Source: Gluconacetobacter liquefaciens (GTDB taxonomy: Bacteria > Pseudomonadota > Alphaproteobacteria > Acetobacterales > Acetobacteraceae). From it: DNA of 64,000 nt. Position 1 is the stretch's first letter; every line of letters starts with the position of its first letter. The stretch is from positions 186,001 to 250,000 of the forward strand of contig NZ_QQAW01000004.1 of the NCBI RefSeq assembly GCF_003350405.1, in the 5' to 3' direction. Shown here in pieces: positions 1 through 7,789 of this stretch. The notes under the pieces were generated by a model. That model saw nothing but the letters and a program-made list of their open reading frames with translations, did no database searches and was not told the origin of the DNA. The translations under genes and the position numbers were made by a program.

Positions 1-233
1 ACATCCGGCCCGAAGATCGCGACGAGTTCCGCCAGCGTTACCGGCGTCCCCTCCAGAACATCATGCAACCAGGCCGCCGCCACCACCTCCGGGCGCGCCC
101 CTGTCCCGGCAACCAGTTCAGCCACCCGCATGGGATGCGTGATGAACGGCTCGTCAGTATAACGGAGGCGCTGACCGCTCGCAGCATGGATCGATGCCGC
201 AAAAACCGCCGCGCGCCTTACCAGATCCGTCAC
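1..233 (-). CDS. RelA/SpoT-type HD-domain hydrolase, C-terminus off the left edge
   Basis: This is the N-terminal part of a protein that runs off the left edge; 77 complete codons are visible. The residues THPMRVAEL and, further on, AAAWLHDVLEGTPVTLAEL match the N-terminal HD (metal-dependent phosphohydrolase) domain of RelA/SpoT and of the small stand-alone MESH1-type ppGpp hydrolases. The HD pair is in LHD. I chose the GTG at 231-233 because a strong Shine-Dalgarno (GGAGGGGAGG) lies just upstream and no ATG is in frame. A likely role is (p)ppGpp or nucleotide pyrophosphate hydrolysis in the cytoplasm. Whether synthetase, TGS or ACT domains follow cannot be seen, so a small MESH1 protein and a full SpoT are both open. 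Confidence 0.72.
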   Translation of the reverse strand, partial: MTDLVRRAAVFAASIHAASGQRLRYTDEPFITHPMRVAELVAGTGARPEVVAAAWLHDVLEGTPVTLAELVAIFGPD

Positions 234-351
234 CTGCCGGCCCTCCCCTCCACATATGCTCCGTGCTTAATGCCCGGACATGTCGATGGGTTCCCACGCA
301 GGCCGATCATCGGGGTCCTCCGGGAGGGACACCCTCCTCCCGGAGCCGGCA

Positions 352-861
352 TCAGTGGGTGCGCACTGCAACCACTTCGATTTCCACCAGCCAGCCGGGA
401 TTGGCCAGATGGGCGACTTCAAACGCCGAGCGCGTCGGCAGCTTCGGCTGGGCCGGCGTGCCATAGAACTCGGTGTAGGCTTTCATCATCCCGGGAAAGT
501 CGATCTTGCCCAGCTTCGGATCGGCGACCAGATAGATGTGCATATTGACGACATCGCCCATGGTCAGCTTCAGCTTGGCCAGTTCGCCCTGGATACGGGT
601 CAGCGCGCCACGCACCTGGGTTTCCGTATCGCCGTAGGCCGCCAGCGTCTTCGGATCGGCAGTCTTGTCGGCCGGCGGAGCCCCCATGCCGCTCAGATAG
701 ATGGTCGTGGCCCCCGGCGGCACCTCGATCGCGGTGGAAATCGGGAAATGGCTGCCCGGCTCGCTATGCCGCACCACATCCGCTGCTCCGGCCGCAGAAA
801 TCGTGCCGCCCGCCAGCACCGACGCCAGCGCGGCAATGCGGACTGTCCTGAAAATCGTCAT
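352..861 (-). CDS. Exported RidA/YjgF-family imine deaminase
   Basis: The protein has 169 aa and an N-terminal Sec signal (MTIFRTVRIAALASVLAGG, likely cleaved after AAGA) followed by one RidA/YjgF domain. The RidA residues that bind and activate substrate are kept: Arg in PTRSAFEVA and the late Glu in EIEVVAV. RidA proteins hydrolyse reactive imines and enamines to keto acids, and they are normally cytosolic; the signal here implies periplasmic action. It is the last gene of an operon with a cytochrome c (7 bp upstream) and a Tat-exported flavin amine oxidase. That oxidase would release exactly the imines that RidA clears. The start at 861 is preferred over an upstream in-frame ATG because it begins the signal peptide and follows CAGGGAT. 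Confidence 0.85.
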   Translation of the reverse strand: MTIFRTVRIAALASVLAGGTISAAGAADVVRHSEPGSHFPISTAIEVPPGATTIYLSGMGAPPADKTADPKTLAAYGDTETQVRGALTRIQGELAKLKLTMGDVVNMHIYLVADPKLGKIDFPGMMKAYTEFYGTPAQPKLPTRSAFEVAHLANPGWLVEIEVVAVRTH

Positions 862-868
862 ATCCCTG

Positions 869-1288
869 TCAATCCTCTTCAGATTTGATGGTCGGATGCT
901 GGGCCGCAACATCCGACGGCTTCACCATGTCGGTGTAATGATTGCCGAAATGGGTACGGATATAATTTACCACGTCCGCCACCTGCTGGTCGCTCAACAT
1001 ACCCGAAAACCAGGGCATGCCGCCAAATCCGTTCAGCACGACATAGACAGGGTAATCCGCGCTGGCCAGCTTGGCATTCCCCGCCAGCGCCGGGAAGCGC
1101 GCACCGGCTCCTTCGGCTCCCTTGGCGTCAGGCATGTGGCAGCTCTGGCAGACATGCTTGTACACGTCGGCCCCGGTCTTCAACGGCTGCATCTTGCCCA
1201 CAACGGCACTGGCACTGTCGGCCCGCGCCTGCGGAGCAAGAAACGCGCCGGCCGCCAGGCCGGCCAGAAGCAGAAATACGGACCGCAT
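869..1288 (-). CDS. Exported class I c-type cytochrome
   Basis: This 139-aa protein has a Sec signal (MRSVFLLLAGLAAGAFLA, then ARA-D) and one heme c site, CQSCH at residues 47-51. A Met in the segment GGMPWFSGML is the likely sixth heme ligand, and the rest fits a single cytochrome c domain in the periplasm. Its ATG overlaps the stop of the upstream flavin oxidase by one base (TGATG), so translation is coupled. It is the probable electron acceptor of that oxidase, which would then work as a dehydrogenase feeding the respiratory chain rather than reducing oxygen. That partnership is inferred from gene order. Confidence 0.88.
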   Translation of the reverse strand: MRSVFLLLAGLAAGAFLAPQARADSASAVVGKMQPLKTGADVYKHVCQSCHMPDAKGAEGAGARFPALAGNAKLASADYPVYVVLNGFGGMPWFSGMLSDQQVADVVNYIRTHFGNHYTDMVKPSDVAAQHPTIKSEED

Positions 1289-2889
1289 CAGGCAGCTCCC
1301 TGCGCGTGTTTGTGCAGACGGGTAATGGCATCCAGCGACGACAGGATGGCCCCCTCCTGCCAGCAACCGACATACGACGCATGCTCGCCAGCCAGCACGA
1401 TCCGGTTATCGATCTCGCACAGCGCCTTGTAATGGGTCTTGCGCGCCATTTCCGACCACATGGAACAGCAGCCGAGGGTCCATGGCATGCGGCTCCATGC
1501 CATGGACACGCCGGTACGGAATTCCTTGCGATAGTTGGCATGAATGGCCATGCCCTGCGCCAGACCGTGCTCGATCCGCTCGGCCGGGGTCATGCCCGCG
1601 AAATCATAGGCCGCCGGCCCGAACATGTAGCCACCCAGCAGAACTGCCGGCCCGTCCGAGAAATAGCCGTGGCTGGGGTAGGAAATCTGGCTGATCGGCT
1701 GGTCGGTAAAGCTGATGCCGCCATAGATCTGGTCGTCCTGCTCCCAGAACCGGCGCTTGAATTCCAGTCCAAGCTTGACGGACGACGCATAGGGCACCGC
1801 CGCGATCGCCGCCTTCATCGGGCCACTGACCTGCACATCGAGCTGCGAAAGAACCGGCAGCGGGATGGTGCAGACGCAATAATCCGCCTCGGCCTGCCTT
1901 ACCGCACCGCCATGAGCCATGTCGTTATAGGTCACAGTCACATGACGATCGTCCTGATGGATCGCCGTCACCTTGCAGTTCAGCGTGATCAGGTCATGCA
2001 CCTGGCGGTTGAAGCCCTTGCCGATCTGGTCCATGCCGCCGACCGGCTGGAACATCGTCGTCTGCATGTCCAGCCGCTCGTGGAAGGCCATCCACTGCCA
2101 CAGGCCGGACCGCATGACATCCTCGCGTGCGAACAGGTCGGAGGGCACGGGCGCGCCATCCAGCCCACCGCCCTGCGGCTTGGCAAAGCCACGGCGCAGC
2201 GAACTGATCGCCCCCTTGCGATAAGCCCCGTCGGCCGTCAGCCCGCCCCAGCCTCGCATCGCCGAAACGACATGCGCCTGCTCGTCGGCCGAGACCAGGT
2301 CATCCAGCTTGTGCTGGTTGATCGCCTTGGAAAGCAGTTCCGCCGTAAAGCCCGTGAAATCCGCCGCAAAATCGCGGTAGCGCACGGGCTTGCCGTTGAA
2401 CACCGCGCTGGAATGCAGCCAGGAATTATGATTCAGCTCGACAAACGGCTCCAGTTCGACGCCGAAAGTCTTGCAGTAATGCAGCAGACCCTGGTGATGA
2501 TACGGAATCCGCCACGGGCCAGGATTGATGTAATTGCCCGAGGCGAACTGCACCTTCTGCACGGCCCCGCCCAGTTCGGTCAGCGTGTCTCCGCCGCGCA
2601 GCGAAATGTTGCGGCCGCCGGCACGGTCCTGGAACTCCAGGATCTGGACCTGATAGCCGGCCTTGCGCAGTTCATACGCTGCCAGCATGCCCGCCAGGCC
2701 GGCCCCCAGCACCAGCACCTTCGTGCCGAGCTTGCCACCGCTCAGTGCGGGCGGCCCCTGGAAATCCGTTCCTGCGGCGTGGCCCAGGCTCGTCATGGCC
2801 TGGTACAGGGCAGCACTTCCCCCCAGGATGCCGATTCGTGTCAGCATCTGGCGGCGTGTGGCCACCGGACGCCGAAAAGCATTTGTCAT
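1288..2889 (-). CDS. Tat-exported flavin monoamine/L-amino-acid oxidase-family protein
   Basis: This 533-aa FAD enzyme is of the flavin amine oxidase family (monoamine and L-amino-acid oxidases). A twin-arginine signal (TRRQMLTRIG, residues ~11-20) starts the protein. The dinucleotide-binding fold follows at residues ~58-80, with VLVLGAGLAGMLAAYELRK and the FAD-ribose acidic residue in ILEFQDRAGGR. The C-terminal family motif appears as RIVLAGEHASYVGCWQEGA. It would oxidise an amine or amino acid in the periplasm to an imine. Downstream and coupled are a cytochrome c and an exported RidA. I chose the ATG at 2889 because it places the Tat motif near the N-terminus; an upstream in-frame ATG at 2931 adds a Cys-rich leader that looks non-coding. 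The substrate is not identifiable from the sequence. Confidence 0.87.
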   Translation of the reverse strand: MTNAFRRPVATRRQMLTRIGILGGSAALYQAMTSLGHAAGTDFQGPPALSGGKLGTKVLVLGAGLAGMLAAYELRKAGYQVQILEFQDRAGGRNISLRGGDTLTELGGAVQKVQFASGNYINPGPWRIPYHHQGLLHYCKTFGVELEPFVELNHNSWLHSSAVFNGKPVRYRDFAADFTGFTAELLSKAINQHKLDDLVSADEQAHVVSAMRGWGGLTADGAYRKGAISSLRRGFAKPQGGGLDGAPVPSDLFAREDVMRSGLWQWMAFHERLDMQTTMFQPVGGMDQIGKGFNRQVHDLITLNCKVTAIHQDDRHVTVTYNDMAHGGAVRQAEADYCVCTIPLPVLSQLDVQVSGPMKAAIAAVPYASSVKLGLEFKRRFWEQDDQIYGGISFTDQPISQISYPSHGYFSDGPAVLLGGYMFGPAAYDFAGMTPAERIEHGLAQGMAIHANYRKEFRTGVSMAWSRMPWTLGCCSMWSEMARKTHYKALCEIDNRIVLAGEHASYVGCWQEGAILSSLDAITRLHKHAQGAA

Positions 2890-3178
2890 CAAGTTTCCCC
2901 AGCAGACAGGACAGAAAACCTTACCATTCACAACACCCCCCGGGCAGCACGGCCGTCCGAAGGCGGAAACACCATGCCCGTTTACAAGGGTCCGTCCCGT
3001 ATGGGCAATGACATAATCCCCTTATCGTAACGGTTTTTTCGGGGCGTCCCCCTCGGCGGGACGAAAAGACGTTTGTTTCCCGGACCTTTCCGGTATCAAA
3101 AAAAATTTCTGCGGCAGGACGTGCTTTAAATGCAACTTTGAAACAAAAAAATCTTTACAGCGCGTTCATCAAACCAAA

Positions 3179-3199
3179 TAAGTCAGGAAGGCTGACTTA
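3179..3199 (-). terminator. Hairpin over the stop codon of the M20 gene
   Basis: A perfect 8-bp inverted repeat, TAAGTCAG and CTGACTTA with a 5-nt loop, spans the stop codon of the minus-strand M20 gene. On the minus strand it is followed by TTTGGTTTGATG, only a weak U-tract, so termination is plausible but not strong. The AT-rich stretch 2890-3178 beyond it must also hold the promoter of the amine-oxidase operon; I could not pick a convincing -35/-10 pair there. Confidence 0.4.
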
Positions 3200-4625
3200 T
3201 CACCGGCGGCACAAGGTCACGCGGCATCGGACTGACATAAGGGCACTCGGCCAGCCGCGCGGCGTGGTCCCGCCGGGCCCGCGCCAACAGCTCCGGGTCC
3301 GACAGCACATCCACCGCCGTCGCCGCCATGACCTTGGCGACATGGACCATGCCCTTGTGAGCGACCGACGACCTGCCCTGCGCCGTCATCTGCCATGAAT
3401 GCAGCGCCGTACCGATGGCACAGGTCGCACCCAACGCCTGAACGGTCGGCACCGTCCAACTCACATCTCCCACGTCGGTGGAGCCCAGCAGAATCGGCCC
3501 GACTGGCGACGGATAAGGCAGCACGACATCGCACAGCGGCATGTCAGTCGCCGACGGCAACCCCACCTGGCGGAACGCCGCCACGATATCCTCCGGCGTA
3601 AAGGTCTCCTGCATCTCCCGAGCGAACGCCCGATCCGCCGCATCGAAGGGCGGCGGTCCCAGCCGCTCCAGATTCGCCTGCATCGCCGCCTCCAGCGGCG
3701 GATTCGGCAGCAGGTTTGCCATCCCGCTGACCACCGCGCATTCCACCTGGGTTTCGGTCATCAGCGCGGCGCCTTCGGCCACCTTGCGCACGCGCCCCGC
3801 CAGGGCCAGCATGTCGTCCAACTCCGCCGCCCGGACGGTGTAGCGAATAACCACCCGCGACTGGACCACGTTAGGCGCCGTACCGCCCGCATCCTGATAG
3901 GCATAATGGATGCGCGAACTCGGCAGCATATGCTCGCGCAGGTAGTTTACCCCCACATTCATCAGCTCCGCCGCATCCAGCGCCGAACGACCCAGATGAG
4001 GGGCCGCCGCCGCATGGGCCGACCGGCCGGTAAAGGTAAAATCCATGCGCATGTTGGCCAGCGCCGCCGGCGGAAAGACCGTGGCGAAGGCAAAGGGATG
4101 CCACGAAATCGCGACATCCACGTCGTCGAACACGCCCGCGCGCACCATGAAGCCCTTGCCCGCGCCGCCTTCCTCCGCCGGGCAGCCATAATAGCGCACC
4201 CGCCCCGGCATCCCGGTCTCGGCCAGCCAGTCCTTCAGCGCCACCGCCGCCAGCAGCGATGCCGACCCCAGCAGGTTATGCCCGCAGGCATGGCCGTTTC
4301 CATCGCCCGACAGCGGCCGATGCACCATCACGCCGGCTTCCTGGCTCAGGCCCGGCAGCGCGTCATATTCGCCCAGGAAGGCGATCACAGGTCCGCCGTC
4401 CCCGGCCTCGCCCATGATCGCGGTCGGCAGGCCGGCCACATCGCGGCTCACGCGAAAGCCCGCCTCCTCAAGCGCCGCATCATGCAGCGCGACCGAGCGG
4501 AATTCGCCGAAATTCAGTTCCGGCACGGCCCATACCGCGTCACTCAGCGCGACCAGCGGCGCCTTGCGAGCCTCGACGCATTCCCAGATCCGCGCGCTGT
4601 TCCGCATCGACCGTTCCCAACCCAT
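3183..4625 (-). CDS. M20-family amidohydrolase/peptidase (AbgB-like)
   Basis: This 480-aa cytosolic zinc hydrolase is of peptidase family M20, closest in look to the p-aminobenzoyl-glutamate hydrolase B / amidohydrolase subgroup. Metal-site motifs are visible: GEYDALPGL at 85-93, GHACGHN at 111-117, PAEEGGAGK at 149-157 (the catalytic Glu pair) and SWHPFAF at 174-180. The C-terminal half holds the dimerisation insert and ends in a late conserved His region (ALHSWQMTAQG). The substrate is likely an N-acyl or aryl-amide amino acid, but family members differ widely. The alternative start MRNSARIWE at 4607 is equally reasonable. It lies upstream of the amine-oxidase operon on the same strand, separated by about 290 bp and a hairpin, so cotranscription is uncertain. 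Confidence 0.85.
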   Translation of the reverse strand: MGWERSMRNSARIWECVEARKAPLVALSDAVWAVPELNFGEFRSVALHDAALEEAGFRVSRDVAGLPTAIMGEAGDGGPVIAFLGEYDALPGLSQEAGVMVHRPLSGDGNGHACGHNLLGSASLLAAVALKDWLAETGMPGRVRYYGCPAEEGGAGKGFMVRAGVFDDVDVAISWHPFAFATVFPPAALANMRMDFTFTGRSAHAAAAPHLGRSALDAAELMNVGVNYLREHMLPSSRIHYAYQDAGGTAPNVVQSRVVIRYTVRAAELDDMLALAGRVRKVAEGAALMTETQVECAVVSGMANLLPNPPLEAAMQANLERLGPPPFDAADRAFAREMQETFTPEDIVAAFRQVGLPSATDMPLCDVVLPYPSPVGPILLGSTDVGDVSWTVPTVQALGATCAIGTALHSWQMTAQGRSSVAHKGMVHVAKVMAATAVDVLSDPELLARARRDHAARLAECPYVSPMPRDLVPPVISQPS

Positions 4626-4712
4626 CCATCCATGATGCGGGATTCATAGCCCAGAACGATACCACCTCACCATGATCTCGTGGGATGCGCCCCGGCTCCC
4701 CCGACACGCCGG

Positions 4713-5741
4713 TCAGCCCCGCAGGTCAAGCACCTTGCGTCCATGCACGTTGCCCGCCTCCAGGTCGGCGAATATCTCGTTGATATTCTCCAGCCGGTCT
4801 GGCTCGATGACGGTCTTGACCTTGCCGTCGGCGAAGAACGACAGCGCCTCGATCATGTCCAGCCGCGTGCCGACGATCGACCCCCGCACCGTGGTCCCGG
4901 CCATCACCATATCGAAGATGGAAATCGGGAATTCCCCCGGCGGCAGGCCATTCAGCACGATCGTCCCGCCGCGCCGGGCAAACCCCATCGCCTGTGCGAA
5001 GGCAGTGCGCGAAACCGCCGTCACCAGCGCGCCATGCGCCCCGCCCACCTGCGACTGGATGTAGGGCGCGGGATCGACCGACCGCGCATTCACGGTCAGC
5101 GCCGCCCCCAGCACCTTGGCGGTCTGCAACTTCTCGTCGTCGATATCGATCGCAATCACGTTCAGTCCCATGGCCACGCCATACTGCACCGCCATCTGGC
5201 CCAACCCGCCCACGCCCGAAATGGCGACCCATTGGCCCGGCCGGGTGTCCGTCATCTTCAGGCCCTTATAGACCGTCAGCCCCGCGCACAGCACCGGCGC
5301 AACCTGCATCGGGTCGATATTCTTCGGCAGATGAGCGACGTAATTCGGATCGGCCACCACATATTCGGCGAAACACCCGTTGACGGTGTAGCCCGTATCG
5401 TCCTGCGTGGGGCACAGCGTCTCCCACCCGCCCAGGCAATGTTCGCAATGGCCGCACGCCGAATACAGCCACGGCACGCCGACCACGTCGCCCTTCTTCA
5501 CCCATTTGACGGCACTGCCCACGGCCACCACATGCCCCACACCTTCATGCCCCGGCACGAAAGGCGGCTTCGGCTTCACCGGCCAGTCCCCACGGGCGGC
5601 ATGCAGGTCGGTGTGGCACACACCGCACGCATCCAGCCGCACCAGGATCTGATCCGCACGGATCGTCGGAATATCCAACTCATCGATCGTCAGCGGCTTG
5701 CCGAATTCACGGACGACAGCGGCCTTCATCTTTCCGGTCAT
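4713..5741 (-). CDS. adhP: Zinc-dependent alcohol dehydrogenase (AdhP type)
   Basis: This 342-aa medium-chain zinc alcohol dehydrogenase converts primary alcohols and aldehydes with NAD(H). The catalytic zinc ligands are in CGVCHTDLH (Cys39) and GHEGVGHV (~64-71). The structural zinc Cys tetrad is in CGHCEHCLGGWETLC (96, 99, 102, 110). The Rossmann motif GVGGLGQMAVQY follows. Length and motifs fit the E. coli AdhP group. I chose the ATG at 5741 because GAGGAACG sits just upstream; an upstream in-frame start at 5795 would fall at the predicted promoter -10. An FNR-type box and matching -10 lie 53-94 bp upstream, which suggests induction under oxygen limitation. Confidence 0.92.
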   Translation of the reverse strand: MTGKMKAAVVREFGKPLTIDELDIPTIRADQILVRLDACGVCHTDLHAARGDWPVKPKPPFVPGHEGVGHVVAVGSAVKWVKKGDVVGVPWLYSACGHCEHCLGGWETLCPTQDDTGYTVNGCFAEYVVADPNYVAHLPKNIDPMQVAPVLCAGLTVYKGLKMTDTRPGQWVAISGVGGLGQMAVQYGVAMGLNVIAIDIDDEKLQTAKVLGAALTVNARSVDPAPYIQSQVGGAHGALVTAVSRTAFAQAMGFARRGGTIVLNGLPPGEFPISIFDMVMAGTTVRGSIVGTRLDMIEALSFFADGKVKTVIEPDRLENINEIFADLEAGNVHGRKVLDLRG

Positions 5742-5793
5742 GCTCGTTCCTCGCATTGCATGGGGGTGGCGCACCGAGGGCGCTATACCAGCC

Positions 5794-5835
5794 ATGCTAG
5801 CCTGTCCGCGAGCGGCGGAACCTGATCTACGTCAA
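5794..5835 (-). promoter_or_regulatory. FNR/FixK-type box and -10 of the adhP promoter
   Basis: Read on the minus strand, TTGACGTAGATCAGG (5835 to 5821) matches the FNR/Anr/FixK pattern TTGAY-N4-RTCAR. A -10-like TAGCAT lies at 5799-5794. If transcription starts about 7 nt further on (near 5787), the box is centred near -41.5, the classic position for class II FNR activation. The leader to the adhP ATG would be about 46 nt. Spacing and match are read directly; the regulator is inferred and is not in this window. Confidence 0.5.
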
Positions 5836-6036
5836 GCCCCGACGCTGCCTGTATCATCAAGAATTCACACGCTTCCGCTCCCGTTCCATGATGGCCAAGG
5901 CCGGGACGACGCCCTATAGAACGAAGGCCGACCGCCGGGGCCGCCGCCGGTACGGCGTGGGTCCGGAGATGATCGTCCCGCACGATCGGTTCGCTCCGGG
6001 GCCGCAGAACCGCAAACAGCAGGATACGCGCTCGGC

Positions 6037-7677
6037 ATGACCTCTCCCCGCCCCGTTCGCCTCGCCAGCGCCCTCGTGGCCCTGCTGGCCACCACGCCCG
6101 CCCTGGCGGCAACGCCCGAAACGGCAACACCGATCAGGCATCTGATCGTCGTCTATGACGAAAACGTCTCGTTCGACCATTACTTCGCCACCTATCCGCA
6201 GGCCGCCAACCCGCCCGGCGAACCCACCTTCACGGCCCGGCCCGATACGCCCTCGGTCAATACGCTCGTCACGGCCGGTCTGCTGACCACCAACCCCAAC
6301 GCCGGTCCCGCCAACGGCGCCGACGCCAGCCTGCCGTTCCGCCTCGACCGCACCCAGGCCGCCACCGCCGACCAGAACCACGCCTATACGGCCGAGCAGA
6401 TGGCCTATCATGGCGGCAAGGCCGACCTGTTCCCCCTCCATACCGGGCGCGGCACGCCCGGCGGCGTAGGCGCCTTCGGCATGCGCGGCCAGGTGATGGG
6501 CTATTTCGATGGCAACACCGTCACCGCCCTGTGGCAGTACGCCCAGCATTTCGCCATGAGCGACGCCACCTATACCGACACCTACGGCCCCTCCACGCCC
6601 GGCGCGCTGGAAGTCGTCTCGGGCCAGACCAACGGCATGCAAATCGTCAAGACGACGCAGAAACCCGCCACCAAACATGCCGCAACGCCCTATATCGCCG
6701 ACGGGCAGGGCGGCTGGACCATGATCAACGACATCGACCCGGCCTATGACGTCTGCTCGGTTCCCGGCAACCAGGTCACCATGCGCGGCCGCAATGTCGG
6801 CGACCTGCTGAACCAGGCCGGCATCACCTGGGGCGGCTTCATGGGCGGGTTCGCGCTGGACACCCGCAACCCGAACGGCACCACCGGCTGCGCCCGTTCA
6901 ACGCCCTCTCCCGTGGTCGGCCAGACGATCACCGACTACATCCCCCATCACAACTGGTTCCAGTACTATCCCAGCACCGCCAACCCCACCCACGCCCGCC
7001 CCGGTTCGGTCGCCGCGATCGGCCACACCTTCGCGGCAGACGGCGTCACGCGCGATCCGGCCAATCATGAATATGATTTGCGTGATTTCGCCGCCACCCT
7101 GCGGGCCGGCAACCTGCCGGCGGTCTCGTTCCTCAAGCTCCCCGCCTATCAGGACGGCCACGCCGGCTATTCCGACCCGCTGGACGAACAGCAGGGCCTG
7201 GTCGAAATCCTGAACATGGTGCAGCAGCGGCCGGAATGGCGCGACACCGCCGTCATCATCGCGTGGGATGACTCCGACGGCTGGTACGACCACGCCTTCG
7301 TCCCCCCCACCCGCTCCTCCAGCGACCCCGAGGCCGACCAACTGGACGGCCCCGGCCGGTGCGGCAGCGCCCCCCGTCCGATGGGCGTCGATGGCCGGCC
7401 GGTCAACGGCCGCTGCGGCCCCGGCACCCGCATCCCGTTCCTGGTCGTCTCCCCCTGGGCCAAGACCAACCATGTCAGCCACGTCCTGCTGACCCAGAGC
7501 TCGGTCGCCCGCTTCATCGAAGACAACTGGCTGCACGGCACACGCCTGGGCGGCGGCTCCTTCGACGCCGACGCAGCCGACCTGCGCGACCTGTTCGATT
7601 TCACCCAGCCGCCCCGCATGACCCGCCTGCTGTTGGACCCGAAGACCGGCGAACCGCGCTCGGTGGTGGCTCGTTAA
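6037..7677 (+). CDS. Exported phosphoesterase (phospholipase C / acid phosphatase family)
   Basis: This 546-aa protein starts with a Sec signal (LASALVALLATTPALAA). It continues with the phosphoesterase fold shared by bacterial phospholipase C and AcpA-type acid phosphatases. The hallmark ENVSFDHYFATYP near residue 47 carries the metal-binding Glu-Asn pair. A second metal site is suggested by IIAWDDSDGWYDHAFVPP near residue 408. Likely activity is hydrolysis of phosphate mono- or diesters (phosphate scavenging) in the periplasm or outside. The next gene, 112 bp on, is an exported diheme peroxidase-like protein. The upstream region is shared with divergent adhP; no Pho box was recognised. Confidence 0.87.
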   Translation: MTSPRPVRLASALVALLATTPALAATPETATPIRHLIVVYDENVSFDHYFATYPQAANPPGEPTFTARPDTPSVNTLVTAGLLTTNPNAGPANGADASLPFRLDRTQAATADQNHAYTAEQMAYHGGKADLFPLHTGRGTPGGVGAFGMRGQVMGYFDGNTVTALWQYAQHFAMSDATYTDTYGPSTPGALEVVSGQTNGMQIVKTTQKPATKHAATPYIADGQGGWTMINDIDPAYDVCSVPGNQVTMRGRNVGDLLNQAGITWGGFMGGFALDTRNPNGTTGCARSTPSPVVGQTITDYIPHHNWFQYYPSTANPTHARPGSVAAIGHTFAADGVTRDPANHEYDLRDFAATLRAGNLPAVSFLKLPAYQDGHAGYSDPLDEQQGLVEILNMVQQRPEWRDTAVIIAWDDSDGWYDHAFVPPTRSSSDPEADQLDGPGRCGSAPRPMGVDGRPVNGRCGPGTRIPFLVVSPWAKTNHVSHVLLTQSSVARFIEDNWLHGTRLGGGSFDADAADLRDLFDFTQPPRMTRLLLDPKTGEPRSVVAR

Positions 7678-7691
7678 ACATCGTAAGCTCC

Positions 7692-7734
7692 GCAGGGCTC
7701 TGCCCTGCACCCGGAAGGGGACAGTCGTCCCCTT
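7692..7734. repeat. Two adjacent palindromes (REP-like, terminator-like)
   Basis: Two perfect stem-loops follow the phosphoesterase stop: GCAGGGC-TCT-GCCCTGC (7692-7708) and AAGGGGAC-AGTC-GTCCCCTT (7715-7734). The first shares its GGGC-TCT-GCCC core with the stem-loop at 9556-9574. They may end phosphoesterase transcription, but neither is followed by a clean T-run. Confidence 0.55.
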
Positions 7735-7789
7735 CACCCCTCGGGGTTATGAGGTATCGACAATTTCGAGACCTATCTCGACATACTCA

